DNA of 64,000 bases. Source: a virus. The notes beneath the pieces are model-generated. The model made no database searches and was not told the DNA's origin. It was given only the letters and a program-made list of their open reading frames with translations. The stretch covers positions 62,001-126,000 of IMG/VR virus record IMGVR_UViG_3300037054_000148; one strand, given 5' to 3'. The position numbers and the translations under genes were made by a program. Shown piece after piece: positions 34,229 through 42,577 of the stretch (within the stretch, counting starts at the first letter, position 1; each line of letters starts with the position of its first letter).

Positions 34229-37011
34229 TTTCCACCTTCCCAAACATTTTTGATTGCTTTTGCCACCACTTCATTTGGGATTCCGGCCATACAAGCGTGA
34301 CAAGGATGGGCATAATCTTGCCCAGGAGGGTTATCGCACGGCCCTTTAGACATAGAGGAAATAGCTGGATCCTCTTTGTAGCATGGGCGGCATGGCAGTT
34401 TTACCCCAATGTTCAGATTGTGATCGTAGCCCGAGCCCTGAGCACTTGTTGACCCCCAGAGAATAACAGCAGGAACCTTATAGGGCTTTCCGTCTCCTTT
34501 GCTCCAAATATAATTGGTCACATGGTTTGGGAATGAGTCTACCCCCACGTGCATTTTTGCATTAGCAATCAAATCAATTGCTAGTTTGAGGGTCTTTCCC
34601 ATATGGGTATGGTCCACTCCAGGGATTTTGGGATCCCCACTTCCGCCAATCTGTATAAAGGGGATGCTGGGGCATTGTTTGACTATCTCTCCCCACCGTT
34701 CAGCACTGATTGACTTGTACACTGACCATCCTGCCTTTACTTGTAGGGTTGCATAGTCGGCTGGTAGCTCTAACTTTTCTCGGTCAATAGAGGGAGTAGG
34801 GAGGCTCAGCGCCACCATCTCTTCGGGGAGCCCCATTTCTTTTGCAAAATACTTAATTAGATGCTGTCGCATTTCCGTATTAGGGTAATCTTCATGAAGA
34901 GGATAACCGATTAAATTGATAACTTTCTCATATTCATGCGCCTTCCCTGCCAGTGTGTTGAAATCAAACCATGCGTCTACCCCAGCATCTTTAAACATCA
35001 ACTCTAGTTCCGCACCAATTGCTGGATGGCAGTAATAGTGTATTTTGCAATTAGGGTGCTTCTTTTTGAGACTTGGAATCAAATTAAGCGTGATTAAAAT
35101 GTCTCCGACAGCACCCGGTCGATTAAGGGCAATTTGTTTAACTTTCTTCGTCGTTTTTTTTAGATAGTTCTGGGAGATTAGAGCCTGATTTAGGGCATTG
35201 ACCCTCTGGTCCCACTCCTTATCCTCGCATCCGATCTGTTTCTTGGCTTCAGCAGCCCATTTGTAAGCTGCCTCCTTGTCCCCAAGGTTCTCATAGCAGA
35301 AACTGAGCATCCGAGTCGGCTGGTCAGTGTATTTGTTGGGTTCACGCCAGAGTTCTGTGGGCTCCTGCTTGCGTCCGAATGCCTCAAGGCAGTAACCGAT
35401 GGTTTTGTTCCAGTCGCCGGTCTGGAAGGCCATGTAGCCCAGTTCCATCCAGAACTCAGACCAATCAGGAGCCTTGGAGAGACCAAATAGGAGGGACTTC
35501 TCTGCTTCGGCCAGCATTCCAGCCGCACGTTCGCACCTTCCCTTGTATAGGCAAGAAAAAAGATACTCGTCACGGAACGCATCACCGAAACTGATTCGCA
35601 TGTCGTAGTATTTAACGGCCTGGACGTAACGTCCCGCATCCTTATGCGTATTGGCCAGATAGAAAGCGGTCCTGGGATTTGGATCTTCTGCGATTTCTGC
35701 CTCTAGAATGCGGAGGTTACGCTGATTAGAATTCTCACCCACACCAGGGGCTGCATCATGGTGAATCACGCTGTCCTTGAGGGTGATCCCAGGTCGTCCT
35801 CCATGATTTGGATATTCATGGATTCGTCCTGAGAAGTTGACTCCCTCACGAGTCTTCCAGGCACGATGGTGAACCCATTTCATGCCATCAGTCTCAATCA
35901 TGATGCCAAACACCTTGTATTGAGTCAGATAGAAGGCACGTTTTAAATTCTCAGGAGTCAATAGCTCGTCATCTGCATCAAACCAAATTAGATAGTCGGC
36001 AGAGGGAATCCGATCAATCTTATCTACGAATATGTTCCTGGCCTTACTGAAGTCCCACAGCTTCCAATCTCCAGATTCATCCTGCTTTGAGGCCCCCGTA
36101 TAGGTTTCGAAGGTAAGGGGCTTAGTCCAAGCAGCCTTGGCCACTTCCTCAGTCTTGTCCGTAGAGCCGGTGTCAATGACGACCAAACCATCCACCACAT
36201 CTTCAATGGATTTTAGAACACGGGGAAGATCACGTTCCTCATTTTTGACAATCATCCCACACCAGACTTCTGGCTTTTTCTGGATGGGGCGCAGCACGAT
36301 ATCTCGTTGCCCTGCTCCATCCATCGGAGAAGTCCAATCTATAGTGAAAAGGTCTTGCCCTTGAACCAGAAGCTCTAAAATACTGGATAAGGAGTGGAAG
36401 AACGGATGAATTGTATAGTGCCCCTCATCTAAATCTCGTTCAAATCCGCTCACTCCATGATCTGGAAGGCGTAAGAAAAGGATCCCATCATTAGCTAGCA
36501 AACTCTTTATTTTTCCTAGAGCGGCCAGTGGGTTATAGAGATGTTCCATCAAATGAATCATGGTAACAGCCTGGAATTTTTCTGTATGTGTCCACTCCCT
36601 AATCTGCTCTTCAGTGAGGGCCTCAAAGTCAGCCATCAACATCGGAACATCAAGCTCCTTGCTGTATTCTGGAACAATTTCAATGTTATCCATTCCAAAG
36701 GCTTCACATCCTAGTTCCTTAAAACAATAGCTCAAATATGGAAATTTTGAGCCAATGTCCAACACCTTGCCGGGTTTCCCTCCCATGAAGTTATTGAGGA
36801 TGCTCTCTGCGAGAGACTGATTGATCCCTTTTTCATAGTCGGACATTAGATGACCTGTAAACCCGCCATTTTGGTCTTTTTCATGAGCAGCCTCATAGAC
36901 TTTGGGGGGCATAGGGTTCTGGAACCAGCAATCACAAACAGGGCACATCCAATAGGGGGTGTCCTGATACTTATGAACCGTCTGGGTGGAACAAATTGGG
37001 CAATTTGCCAT
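34210..37011 (-). CDS. multidomain methyltransferase-GT2-TPR-GT9 glycan enzyme
   Basis: The protein has 933 aa with four parts. Residues 1-30 are a Cys4 zinc ribbon (C4, C7, C23, C26). Residues ~60-235 are a class I SAM methyltransferase (VLDIGS at 83-88, then MIHLMEHLYNP). Residues ~249-430 are a family-2 glycosyltransferase (MIVKNEERDLPRVL, VVIDTGSTDKT and a WFDADDE metal-binding motif near 346). Residues ~430-620 have TPR-like helices (TAFYLANTHKDAGRY). Residues ~625-933 resemble a family-9 glycosyltransferase (NRPGAVGDILITLNLIP, then MHVGVDSFPNHVTNY). It probably builds and methylates a glycan on a protein or on the cell surface. It overlaps the upstream gene by 1 nt. Confidence 0.8.
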   Translation of the reverse strand: MANCPICSTQTVHKYQDTPYWMCPVCDCWFQNPMPPKVYEAAHEKDQNGGFTGHLMSDYEKGINQSLAESILNNFMGGKPGKVLDIGSKFPYLSYCFKELGCEAFGMDNIEIVPEYSKELDVPMLMADFEALTEEQIREWTHTEKFQAVTMIHLMEHLYNPLAALGKIKSLLANDGILFLRLPDHGVSGFERDLDEGHYTIHPFFHSLSSILELLVQGQDLFTIDWTSPMDGAGQRDIVLRPIQKKPEVWCGMIVKNEERDLPRVLKSIEDVVDGLVVIDTGSTDKTEEVAKAAWTKPLTFETYTGASKQDESGDWKLWDFSKARNIFVDKIDRIPSADYLIWFDADDELLTPENLKRAFYLTQYKVFGIMIETDGMKWVHHRAWKTREGVNFSGRIHEYPNHGGRPGITLKDSVIHHDAAPGVGENSNQRNLRILEAEIAEDPNPRTAFYLANTHKDAGRYVQAVKYYDMRISFGDAFRDEYLFSCLYKGRCERAAGMLAEAEKSLLFGLSKAPDWSEFWMELGYMAFQTGDWNKTIGYCLEAFGRKQEPTELWREPNKYTDQPTRMLSFCYENLGDKEAAYKWAAEAKKQIGCEDKEWDQRVNALNQALISQNYLKKTTKKVKQIALNRPGAVGDILITLNLIPSLKKKHPNCKIHYYCHPAIGAELELMFKDAGVDAWFDFNTLAGKAHEYEKVINLIGYPLHEDYPNTEMRQHLIKYFAKEMGLPEEMVALSLPTPSIDREKLELPADYATLQVKAGWSVYKSISAERWGEIVKQCPSIPFIQIGGSGDPKIPGVDHTHMGKTLKLAIDLIANAKMHVGVDSFPNHVTNYIWSKGDGKPYKVPAVILWGSTSAQGSGYDHNLNIGVKLPCRPCYKEDPAISSMSKGPCDNPPGQDYAHPCHACMAGIPNEVVAKAIKNVWEGGKWVEST

Positions 37012-37595
37012 TAAACTTCTCCTTTGGGCAGGAATACAAGTATCCCCGTATCTGTTTTAATACTCTGTGCAGTATGCGTGGAAGAAAAAGTTCCAGTAAA
37101 CTCCTCCCAATTCACATTTATATACTTGACATGATTTTCCTTCACCTGATCCACCGTAAAATTCGGGTTTTGGGGGTTCACCAACATCCTCATGTCATCA
37201 CAAATGATCACATCCCTCTCTATGTTAGGTTTCAAGGCTCTGATGAGTTCTAACTCCTTGAATAAGGGCCAACGAGTTTCAGAGGTCTCCTCCACATCGT
37301 AAAAAGCAGGAAAATGAGCATCCAACCAGAAGAGCGTAGGCCCCGGAAGTCTAGGCAGGAGAGTCTCTAGGAATGTGAGACTATCAGTGTTCATAATGAA
37401 CGCTTCGGGTAGCAACCGGTAAGTAGAATCTACCGCTTCTTGCCTGATATCGCAGGAAAATAGAAAATGCTCGTCAAACCCACATTTTTTGGCAAAACTC
37501 ATTCCTTCGCCATCCTGGCAACCTGTTTCCACAAACAGAGATAACCCATACTGCTCTCGATACTGTTTTATTGGGGTAGCGATTAAATGTGTCAT
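37011..37595 (-). CDS. SAM-dependent methyltransferase-like protein
   Basis: The protein has 194 aa. FVETGCQDGEGMSFA (residues ~20-35) matches motif I of a Rossmann-type methyltransferase, followed by FSCDIRQEAV as the acidic strand-2 motif and TLFWLDAHFPAF (D-A-H) in the position used for metal or substrate contacts in related enzymes. The C-terminal part has DVIICDDMRM. It overlaps its neighbours by 4 and 1 nt, so it is part of the same operon. The target is unknown; sugar O-methylation fits the context. Confidence 0.65.
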   Translation of the reverse strand: MTHLIATPIKQYREQYGLSLFVETGCQDGEGMSFAKKCGFDEHFLFSCDIRQEAVDSTYRLLPEAFIMNTDSLTFLETLLPRLPGPTLFWLDAHFPAFYDVEETSETRWPLFKELELIRALKPNIERDVIICDDMRMLVNPQNPNFTVDQVKENHVKYINVNWEEFTGTFSSTHTAQSIKTDTGILVFLPKGEV

Positions 37596-38347
37596 AGATT
37601 GAAATTGGCCCAGGTTAAAGATGCTTGTAGCTCGGGGAACTGATCAGGTTGGATACAAAATAAATCACATCCGTGCTCATACACGTTGTAGTTGAGGTGT
37701 TTAAAATAACGAACTAAGGCTCGTTTATCAGATTTCAGCCACTCTACCCATGCGATAGGCTTGAACTTGGTGAAAGTTTCGACCCCACCCTCCAAAATCT
37801 CTTCTTCCATGCCTTCGGCATCAATTTTGATCAGATCTAGACGTTTAAAGTTCCACGCATCAATTGGCGCTACTCGAACTTGTTCATCTGGGTCATCCGG
37901 AAGCCTTTCTTGCCCAATATCATTCACTTTTGGTTTAAATTCAAAGCTTCCAAAATTTCCAGCCTTGCTGTAGTCGTATTGAGGAATGGCCATAACCCCC
38001 TCCTCCCGACCCATCACAAAATTATGCACATAGACGTTCTGTAGAGAGTTCAGAGAGACAGTTCCAGCCACCATATAGGCTAGAATGCGCTGGCCTTCGT
38101 ACGAAAATACATCTCCACCCAACGGCTCGACGGCTTTGGCTAGGGCTAAGGTGAATAGGCCAAAGTTAGCTCCGATGTCCACACAAACAGTGTGCTCTCC
38201 ACATTTTCTAGCCAAATCACAGAGGAACATGATATCCTCATGATCGAACGCTTTGCCAGTTCGCCGCAAGCTCCCTGTTTGATTGATATCGTTTCCATTC
38301 ACGATTACCGGACCGTAATCGCTTTTTATTACCCCATTGTATATCAT
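37592..38347 (-). CDS. FkbM-family methyltransferase
   Basis: The protein has 251 aa. VCVDIGANFGLFTLALA (residues ~54-70) is motif I of the FkbM family. VFSYEGQRILAYMVAGTVSL, FVMGREEGVMAIPQYDYS and LDLIKIDAEGMEEEILEGG (residues ~170-188) follow in the order and form typical of that family. FkbM enzymes mostly O-methylate sugars. It shares 4-nt ATGA overlaps with both neighbours. Confidence 0.85.
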   Translation of the reverse strand: MIYNGVIKSDYGPVIVNGNDINQTGSLRRTGKAFDHEDIMFLCDLARKCGEHTVCVDIGANFGLFTLALAKAVEPLGGDVFSYEGQRILAYMVAGTVSLNSLQNVYVHNFVMGREEGVMAIPQYDYSKAGNFGSFEFKPKVNDIGQERLPDDPDEQVRVAPIDAWNFKRLDLIKIDAEGMEEEILEGGVETFTKFKPIAWVEWLKSDKRALVRYFKHLNYNVYEHGCDLFCIQPDQFPELQASLTWANFNL

Positions 38348-39555
38348 GCAACCTTCCTAGCAAGAATATAGAAACTCCAAAACGCATCCGGATAGCAAGA
38401 ATACTCTTCTACACGTAGATTGGTGTTTTGATTGATCCATTTAGTTAGAGTGAGAGGGGATGGAGCCCATACGTGGTTATCCCCCACCCATAGCCCCCCA
38501 GGCTTCCACATTTCCATAGATGGGTGCGGTAGGTAGATTAAACAGGTTCCTCCAACCCTGAGAGAGGCATCCCACAATCTTAACTCTTCTCCCCATTCTT
38601 TTATATGTTCTAGGCAGTGAGAAGAGAAGATGTAGTCGAATGGAGCTTGGTTAAACCGGCTCCTCTCGCTTTCATTATGAATGGCGATGGCTCCTGGAAG
38701 TGGCCACTGACTGGAACCAACATCAAGCCCCTTTCCTCGGCAGTGCATTAAGGCGATGGGTTTAATTCCCTCCGTTCCATTACCTTCATTCAGGTATACT
38801 GGGTATTTCTCCTCTTGTAGGGCGGATTCGATTTCCCACGTTAACTCTGTCTTGTTCATAGCCCTCTGAACCCCTGGATAGGCTCGGGTGGCCGCAGGGT
38901 AGAGGGGGCTGTAAAATCCCACAATTTTTCTTACCCCAGTCGCATGAGCGATGTGAAGCCCAGAGCTATCGGGGCCAATGAACATATCAGCTTTGCGGAT
39001 AGCATCTACAAATTCTTCATTTGGCATTCCAGACCGAAGTAGGGTGATCGGATTTCCAGATTTTCGCATAAGCTCCATGGGGAGGTCTGATGCGGTAAAG
39101 TCTCGCCCATCTGCTCTCCCACTTTCTCGTAGTTGGATTACAATCGAGTGATCAGATTCAGGCCCGTAGGAGTTCAAACAGGGGGTTCGGCGCAAGAGTC
39201 GAACATTTGCAACCGCAGCAAACGCATCTACTCCATGTAGTCCACAAAGCTGCTCGATCACTCCATTAAAGGAGAAGTGGTTGACGGGAGTTTCCTCATC
39301 AAACAGCCCATTCATATCCGTAATGAGGGGTCCGGTTTCCATTTTTCCGTAACGGCTAAAATCGTCGTTCTCTAGGAGAACCCTCCACACGAATGGGCTG
39401 CCTGCTAACACCCAGGCATACTGCTTGTGAGTTCTGATGATGATTCGGGCCGGAGCATATTCATAATAGAGGGCTTCGATGGTTGGTTCGATCATCAACC
39501 AGTCCCCAATGCCACCACCTCTCGTAATCACGATATAGTTATAACCTTGGTCCAC
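38344..39555 (-). CDS. GT9-like glycosyltransferase fused to a methyltransferase
   Basis: The protein has 403 aa. The N-terminal ~235 residues follow the family-9 (heptosyltransferase-like) plan: ITRGGGIGDWLMIEPTIEAL at the start, then MFIGPDSSGLHIAHATGVRK and IVGFYSPLYP. From residue ~265 a second domain begins with GKGLDVGSSQWPLPGA (motif I), DYIFSSHCLEHIKEW and LRVGGTCLIYLPHP, a class I SAM methyltransferase. It is the first gene of the minus-strand operon, downstream of the divergent intergenic region at 39556-39650. It pairs logically with the 933-aa enzyme that combines the same two activities. Confidence 0.8.
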   Translation of the reverse strand: MDQGYNYIVITRGGGIGDWLMIEPTIEALYYEYAPARIIIRTHKQYAWVLAGSPFVWRVLLENDDFSRYGKMETGPLITDMNGLFDEETPVNHFSFNGVIEQLCGLHGVDAFAAVANVRLLRRTPCLNSYGPESDHSIVIQLRESGRADGRDFTASDLPMELMRKSGNPITLLRSGMPNEEFVDAIRKADMFIGPDSSGLHIAHATGVRKIVGFYSPLYPAATRAYPGVQRAMNKTELTWEIESALQEEKYPVYLNEGNGTEGIKPIALMHCRGKGLDVGSSQWPLPGAIAIHNESERSRFNQAPFDYIFSSHCLEHIKEWGEELRLWDASLRVGGTCLIYLPHPSMEMWKPGGLWVGDNHVWAPSPLTLTKWINQNTNLRVEEYSCYPDAFWSFYILARKVA

Positions 39556-39650
39556 AGAAACTCCTGCTCATTCTCTTACTAATACTCCGTCAGAGACCAA
39601 ACTATGCGGTATTTTCAAATACCAGCCCCTTTTAGAGAGGTGCTAGTATC
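39556..39650. promoter_or_regulatory. divergent intergenic region with perfect inverted repeat
   Basis: These 95 nt separate the minus-strand glycan operon from the plus-strand genes and must hold promoters for at least one of them. A perfect inverted repeat, GGTATTT-TC-AAATACC, lies at 39608-39623; it could be an operator or a small hairpin. GAGAGGTG precedes the ATG at 39651. No clear sigma-70 -35/-10 pair stands out. Confidence 0.4.
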
Positions 39651-40073
39651 ATGTTCAAGTTTTCCGCAAAGCTCTTGACCGCAGACGCATGGGATGGGAT
39701 CGATATTAAGCTCCACAACCGCGAACAGGATTTGTGGGCCAGACAGGTCTGGCGTGGGCTTAATGACCAATATAGCAAACTTAAAGAGCAGTACAAAATC
39801 AAGGGTGTGGCCCTCAAAGAGTGGCTCAAGGAATACGGTATCGGTGGGCTCGTGCAGTCTAAGGATCAGGTTGTTGTTGGAGCGATGAGAGAAATTGCCA
39901 AACTGTTAGACGAGACGGTGAAATCCAACAAAGAGGGTGGGGCTTATCGTCAGAATGAGGTCCAGGCGTTCAAGAACGAGTATGGCACCAACAGAATTGA
40001 CTGGCTTTACGCTCTGAACGGTCAGAAACGCAGTAGTAAGAGTCGTAAGGTCAATTCGGGATTGTTGGAGTAA
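39651..40073 (+). CDS. hypothetical protein
   Basis: The protein has 140 aa and a good ribosome binding site. It is predicted largely helical and charged (REQDLWARQVWRGLNDQYSK). The C-terminus is basic (KRSSKSRK), which would suit nucleic-acid binding, but no family is recognised. It lies 2 nt before the metalloprotease gene, so the two are probably co-expressed. Confidence 0.6.
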   Translation: MFKFSAKLLTADAWDGIDIKLHNREQDLWARQVWRGLNDQYSKLKEQYKIKGVALKEWLKEYGIGGLVQSKDQVVVGAMREIAKLLDETVKSNKEGGAYRQNEVQAFKNEYGTNRIDWLYALNGQKRSSKSRKVNSGLLE

Positions 40074-40075
40074 CG

Positions 40076-40828
40076 ATGGATATTCAGGCCATTGCTAAGA
40101 AATACATCAACATGATGCCTAAGTCCAAATCTGGACTGACTATGCCCACTCCAAAAATTGTGATTGTCAATGCGTTGACAACCAAGTGGAACGGGATTAC
40201 CGTATGGGACGGCAAGGGTCTGGATACGGTGGTAATCAAGCTCCAGAAGCGAATCACCAAGGATGAAGAGTCATTAAACCGGATTATCGCTCACGAAATC
40301 TGCCATGCCTGGGCTTTCTGGATGGTGGGAATCAACGAGGAACGGAGTCCCTGGCACCGTGGTCACTCGGCTACGGGAGGATGGTGGAAGGCGGCTCAGA
40401 TTATCAACCAGAATGAAGGGAACCCCGAGTTTGTGACTGAAATCTCGGATGAGGCCATTGTGATAAATAATGACAAAGTGTTTTACGTTTACTTGGAAAA
40501 GAACTCCAGGGGATTGTTTTGGGCATGGTTCAGCCGAGTTACAGATAATCTAGCCCGACAGCTTCGTTATCGAATCAGTAACGCAGAGCTTTATAACTAC
40601 CCTATTACGGTAATTAAGACAAGTGATGAGAGGTTTCTCATCCCAGCCGCAAAACTTCCCAGATGTGCTAGATTAGCGGAAATGCCAGAAAATTTAACTA
40701 ACAAGATCGAAGAGGCACTCATGAGAAACCCAATTGATATTGATACACCTAGGGATATCAAAACAATTATTTCTCAGGCTAAGACAGCCGAATGGAAACA
40801 GAAACGGAAAGCTCATTTTCTAGTTTGA
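40076..40828 (+). CDS. SprT-like zinc metalloprotease
   Basis: The protein has 250 aa. HEICH at residues 73-77 is the HExxH zinc motif, preceded by SLNRIIA and followed by WHRGH (H94, H97). This fits the SprT/Spartan arrangement, in which a third His downstream completes the zinc site. No C-terminal zinc ribbon is evident; that part has helices and basic residues (KTAEWKQKRKAHF). Spartan-type enzymes cut DNA-protein crosslinks. A phage copy could act in DNA repair or in removing host proteins from DNA. Substrate is not known. Confidence 0.7.
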   Translation: MDIQAIAKKYINMMPKSKSGLTMPTPKIVIVNALTTKWNGITVWDGKGLDTVVIKLQKRITKDEESLNRIIAHEICHAWAFWMVGINEERSPWHRGHSATGGWWKAAQIINQNEGNPEFVTEISDEAIVINNDKVFYVYLEKNSRGLFWAWFSRVTDNLARQLRYRISNAELYNYPITVIKTSDERFLIPAAKLPRCARLAEMPENLTNKIEEALMRNPIDIDTPRDIKTIISQAKTAEWKQKRKAHFLV

Positions 40829-40878
40829 TTCTTTCTAGTCAAAGCTGCCGTAGGATCCAAATACGAGTATCAAGATAA

Positions 40879-41532
40879 ATGCCCATCTCTGGAATCTACA
40901 TCATAATAAATCCCGTCTCGGCTACCGCTTATATTGGTCAGGCTTGCGATGTCAGGAGACGATGGAATACGCATAAGTCTATGCTGAATCGCAAGAAGCA
41001 TCAAAACCCCCATCTTCAGGCGGCTTGGAATAAATATGGATCAGAAAACTTTTTGTTTGAACTTCTAGAGACTTGCGAGGGAAAAGAAGACTTATTAGAG
41101 GCGGAGCAATTTTGGGTAGATTACCTTTCGTTTATAGGTGGGAAGCTTTACAACATCTCTTCTCCCACTTTCTCTATGCTAGGTTTTCATCACTCTGAAG
41201 AGGTGAAACGCAAGCTATCTGTTTTTCATACTGGAAATACTTGGGCCAAAGGGAATAAACTGTCTCTAGAGACTAGGACGAAAATGTCAGAAAAAGCGTT
41301 TTCAGAGGAAACTAGACGAAATATGGCAGAAGGGCAAAGAGGGAGAATTCATTCCGCTGAAACTAAGCAGAAAATAAAATTAGCTACTTTGGGAAGAAAA
41401 GTTTCAGAGGAAACAAAAAAGAAGAGAGCCGAAACGTTAAAAAATAGATCCAGGGTTAGCAATGAGGAAACAAATCTCAAGCGTTCCATTTCTTTAAAAA
41501 ATTATTGGAACAAAAAAAGAGGGGCTGAATAG
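40879..41532 (+). CDS. GIY-YIG homing endonuclease 3
   Basis: The protein has 217 aa. GIYIII and YIGQ form the core, followed by RRRWNTH, AAWNKYGSENF and Glu in LEAEQFWV. DNA-binding repeats of the SEETKKK/SAETKQK type occupy residues ~110-200. It is AT-rich relative to its neighbours. It follows 50 nt after the metalloprotease gene and its TAG stop shares a base with the GTG start of the next gene. Confidence 0.9.
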   Translation: MPISGIYIIINPVSATAYIGQACDVRRRWNTHKSMLNRKKHQNPHLQAAWNKYGSENFLFELLETCEGKEDLLEAEQFWVDYLSFIGGKLYNISSPTFSMLGFHHSEEVKRKLSVFHTGNTWAKGNKLSLETRTKMSEKAFSEETRRNMAEGQRGRIHSAETKQKIKLATLGRKVSEETKKKRAETLKNRSRVSNEETNLKRSISLKNYWNKKRGAE

Positions 41533-41939
41533 TGAGCAAAAAGACTTATTCCGACATTGTTTGCTTGGTTCGTAACGAAATTGATTCAATACGAAAACGA
41601 GATGGGGAGTTGGCACCCTCTGCATATGTGGTTATGGAGATTGCAACACGCATGAAGAACGTCCAGCCTTGGGACGGATATGATCAGACCGCCACTCTAG
41701 CCCTCAACCTCAGAGGAGTGATTGAGGAGATTTTGAAGGGAAAGAAAAACCCCCTCCGTCAGGTCGATCCTAAGAAAACAGAGGATCCCGACATGGAAGT
41801 GATCTGGATTAGCCCAAATGAATATGATAATCTTGAGGACTCACTTGGAAGTAAACAATTAGTGGGGCGATCCGTTGACCGGTGCCCCACTTTGACCAAA
41901 AAAGAAAAACTGAAGAAGAGGCTCAAGCAAGCCAGTTAG
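41532..41939 (+). CDS. hypothetical protein
   Basis: The protein has 135 aa with a GTG start overlapping the endonuclease stop (TAGTG). Helical N-terminus (SDIVCLVRNEIDSIRKRDGE), an acidic middle and a very basic C-terminus (KKEKLKKRLKQAS). No family recognised. It converges on the dNMP kinase gene with a 4-nt overlap of the 3' ends. Confidence 0.55.
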   Translation: MSKKTYSDIVCLVRNEIDSIRKRDGELAPSAYVVMEIATRMKNVQPWDGYDQTATLALNLRGVIEEILKGKKNPLRQVDPKKTEDPDMEVIWISPNEYDNLEDSLGSKQLVGRSVDRCPTLTKKEKLKKRLKQAS

Positions 41940-42577
41940 ACTGGATGTCCAAAATCTGTAAGATCTGGATCCGACATCCCTCTGAAGAAATGCCATTTGT
42001 CATCCACTCCTTCCACTACTTCGGGATCATACCAATGGCATGAATCCTCCTCCCTGAACTGAGTTTCGATCAAATGGTCCACTGAGTGATAGAGGTCTTC
42101 CAGCGTTCCACAGTTTACCAGCACACAATCAAACCCCTCATACGAAAGCATGTCGATTTCTGAGGCGTGTTTGGCCACTTCTTCACTCACTTGCTCCTCT
42201 GCGGCTCTGGCAGTTTCGGCTCTGATTAATTTGACTAAAAAGAACCCCGCTTTCTTTAGGGCCTCAAACTCGTTATTAAACCTTGCATCCGTTACGACAA
42301 TATTGACGGATGGCCCCCAATTTGCGGCTTCCTCAATAAGAATATCTACCCAAATGTTAGGGTTTTTAGCCCTGGCCCACTCAGTTCCAATATACTGCAA
42401 AAATTGTCTATCCTTTTCCACTGGGAGGTGGCATCGTTGCTGTGCAAACTCCAGAATTTCATAGATGGGGGTGGCAAATTTCATAATGACCCCATTATGG
42501 TTCTTGACGATGTAATCTCCGCACGTATCCTTCCCTGAACGCATCTGCCCAGCGAATGCTATCTTGATTTGTTTCAT
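41936..42577 (-). CDS. deoxynucleoside monophosphate kinase
   Basis: The protein has 213 aa from the ATG at 42577, which overlaps the helicase stop (ATGA) and has GGGGG at 42585-42589 as a possible ribosome binding site; a GTG at 42583 is the alternative. The P-loop is GQMRSGKDT (residues 10-18), as in T4 gp1-type dNMP kinases. FLQYIGTEWARAKNP and IVVTDARFNNEFEALKKAG match the nucleotide-binding and lid regions of that family. It would convert dNMPs to dNDPs for phage DNA synthesis. Confidence 0.8.
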   Translation of the reverse strand: MKQIKIAFAGQMRSGKDTCGDYIVKNHNGVIMKFATPIYEILEFAQQRCHLPVEKDRQFLQYIGTEWARAKNPNIWVDILIEEAANWGPSVNIVVTDARFNNEFEALKKAGFFLVKLIRAETARAAEEQVSEEVAKHASEIDMLSYEGFDCVLVNCGTLEDLYHSVDHLIETQFREEDSCHWYDPEVVEGVDDKWHFFRGMSDPDLTDFGHPV

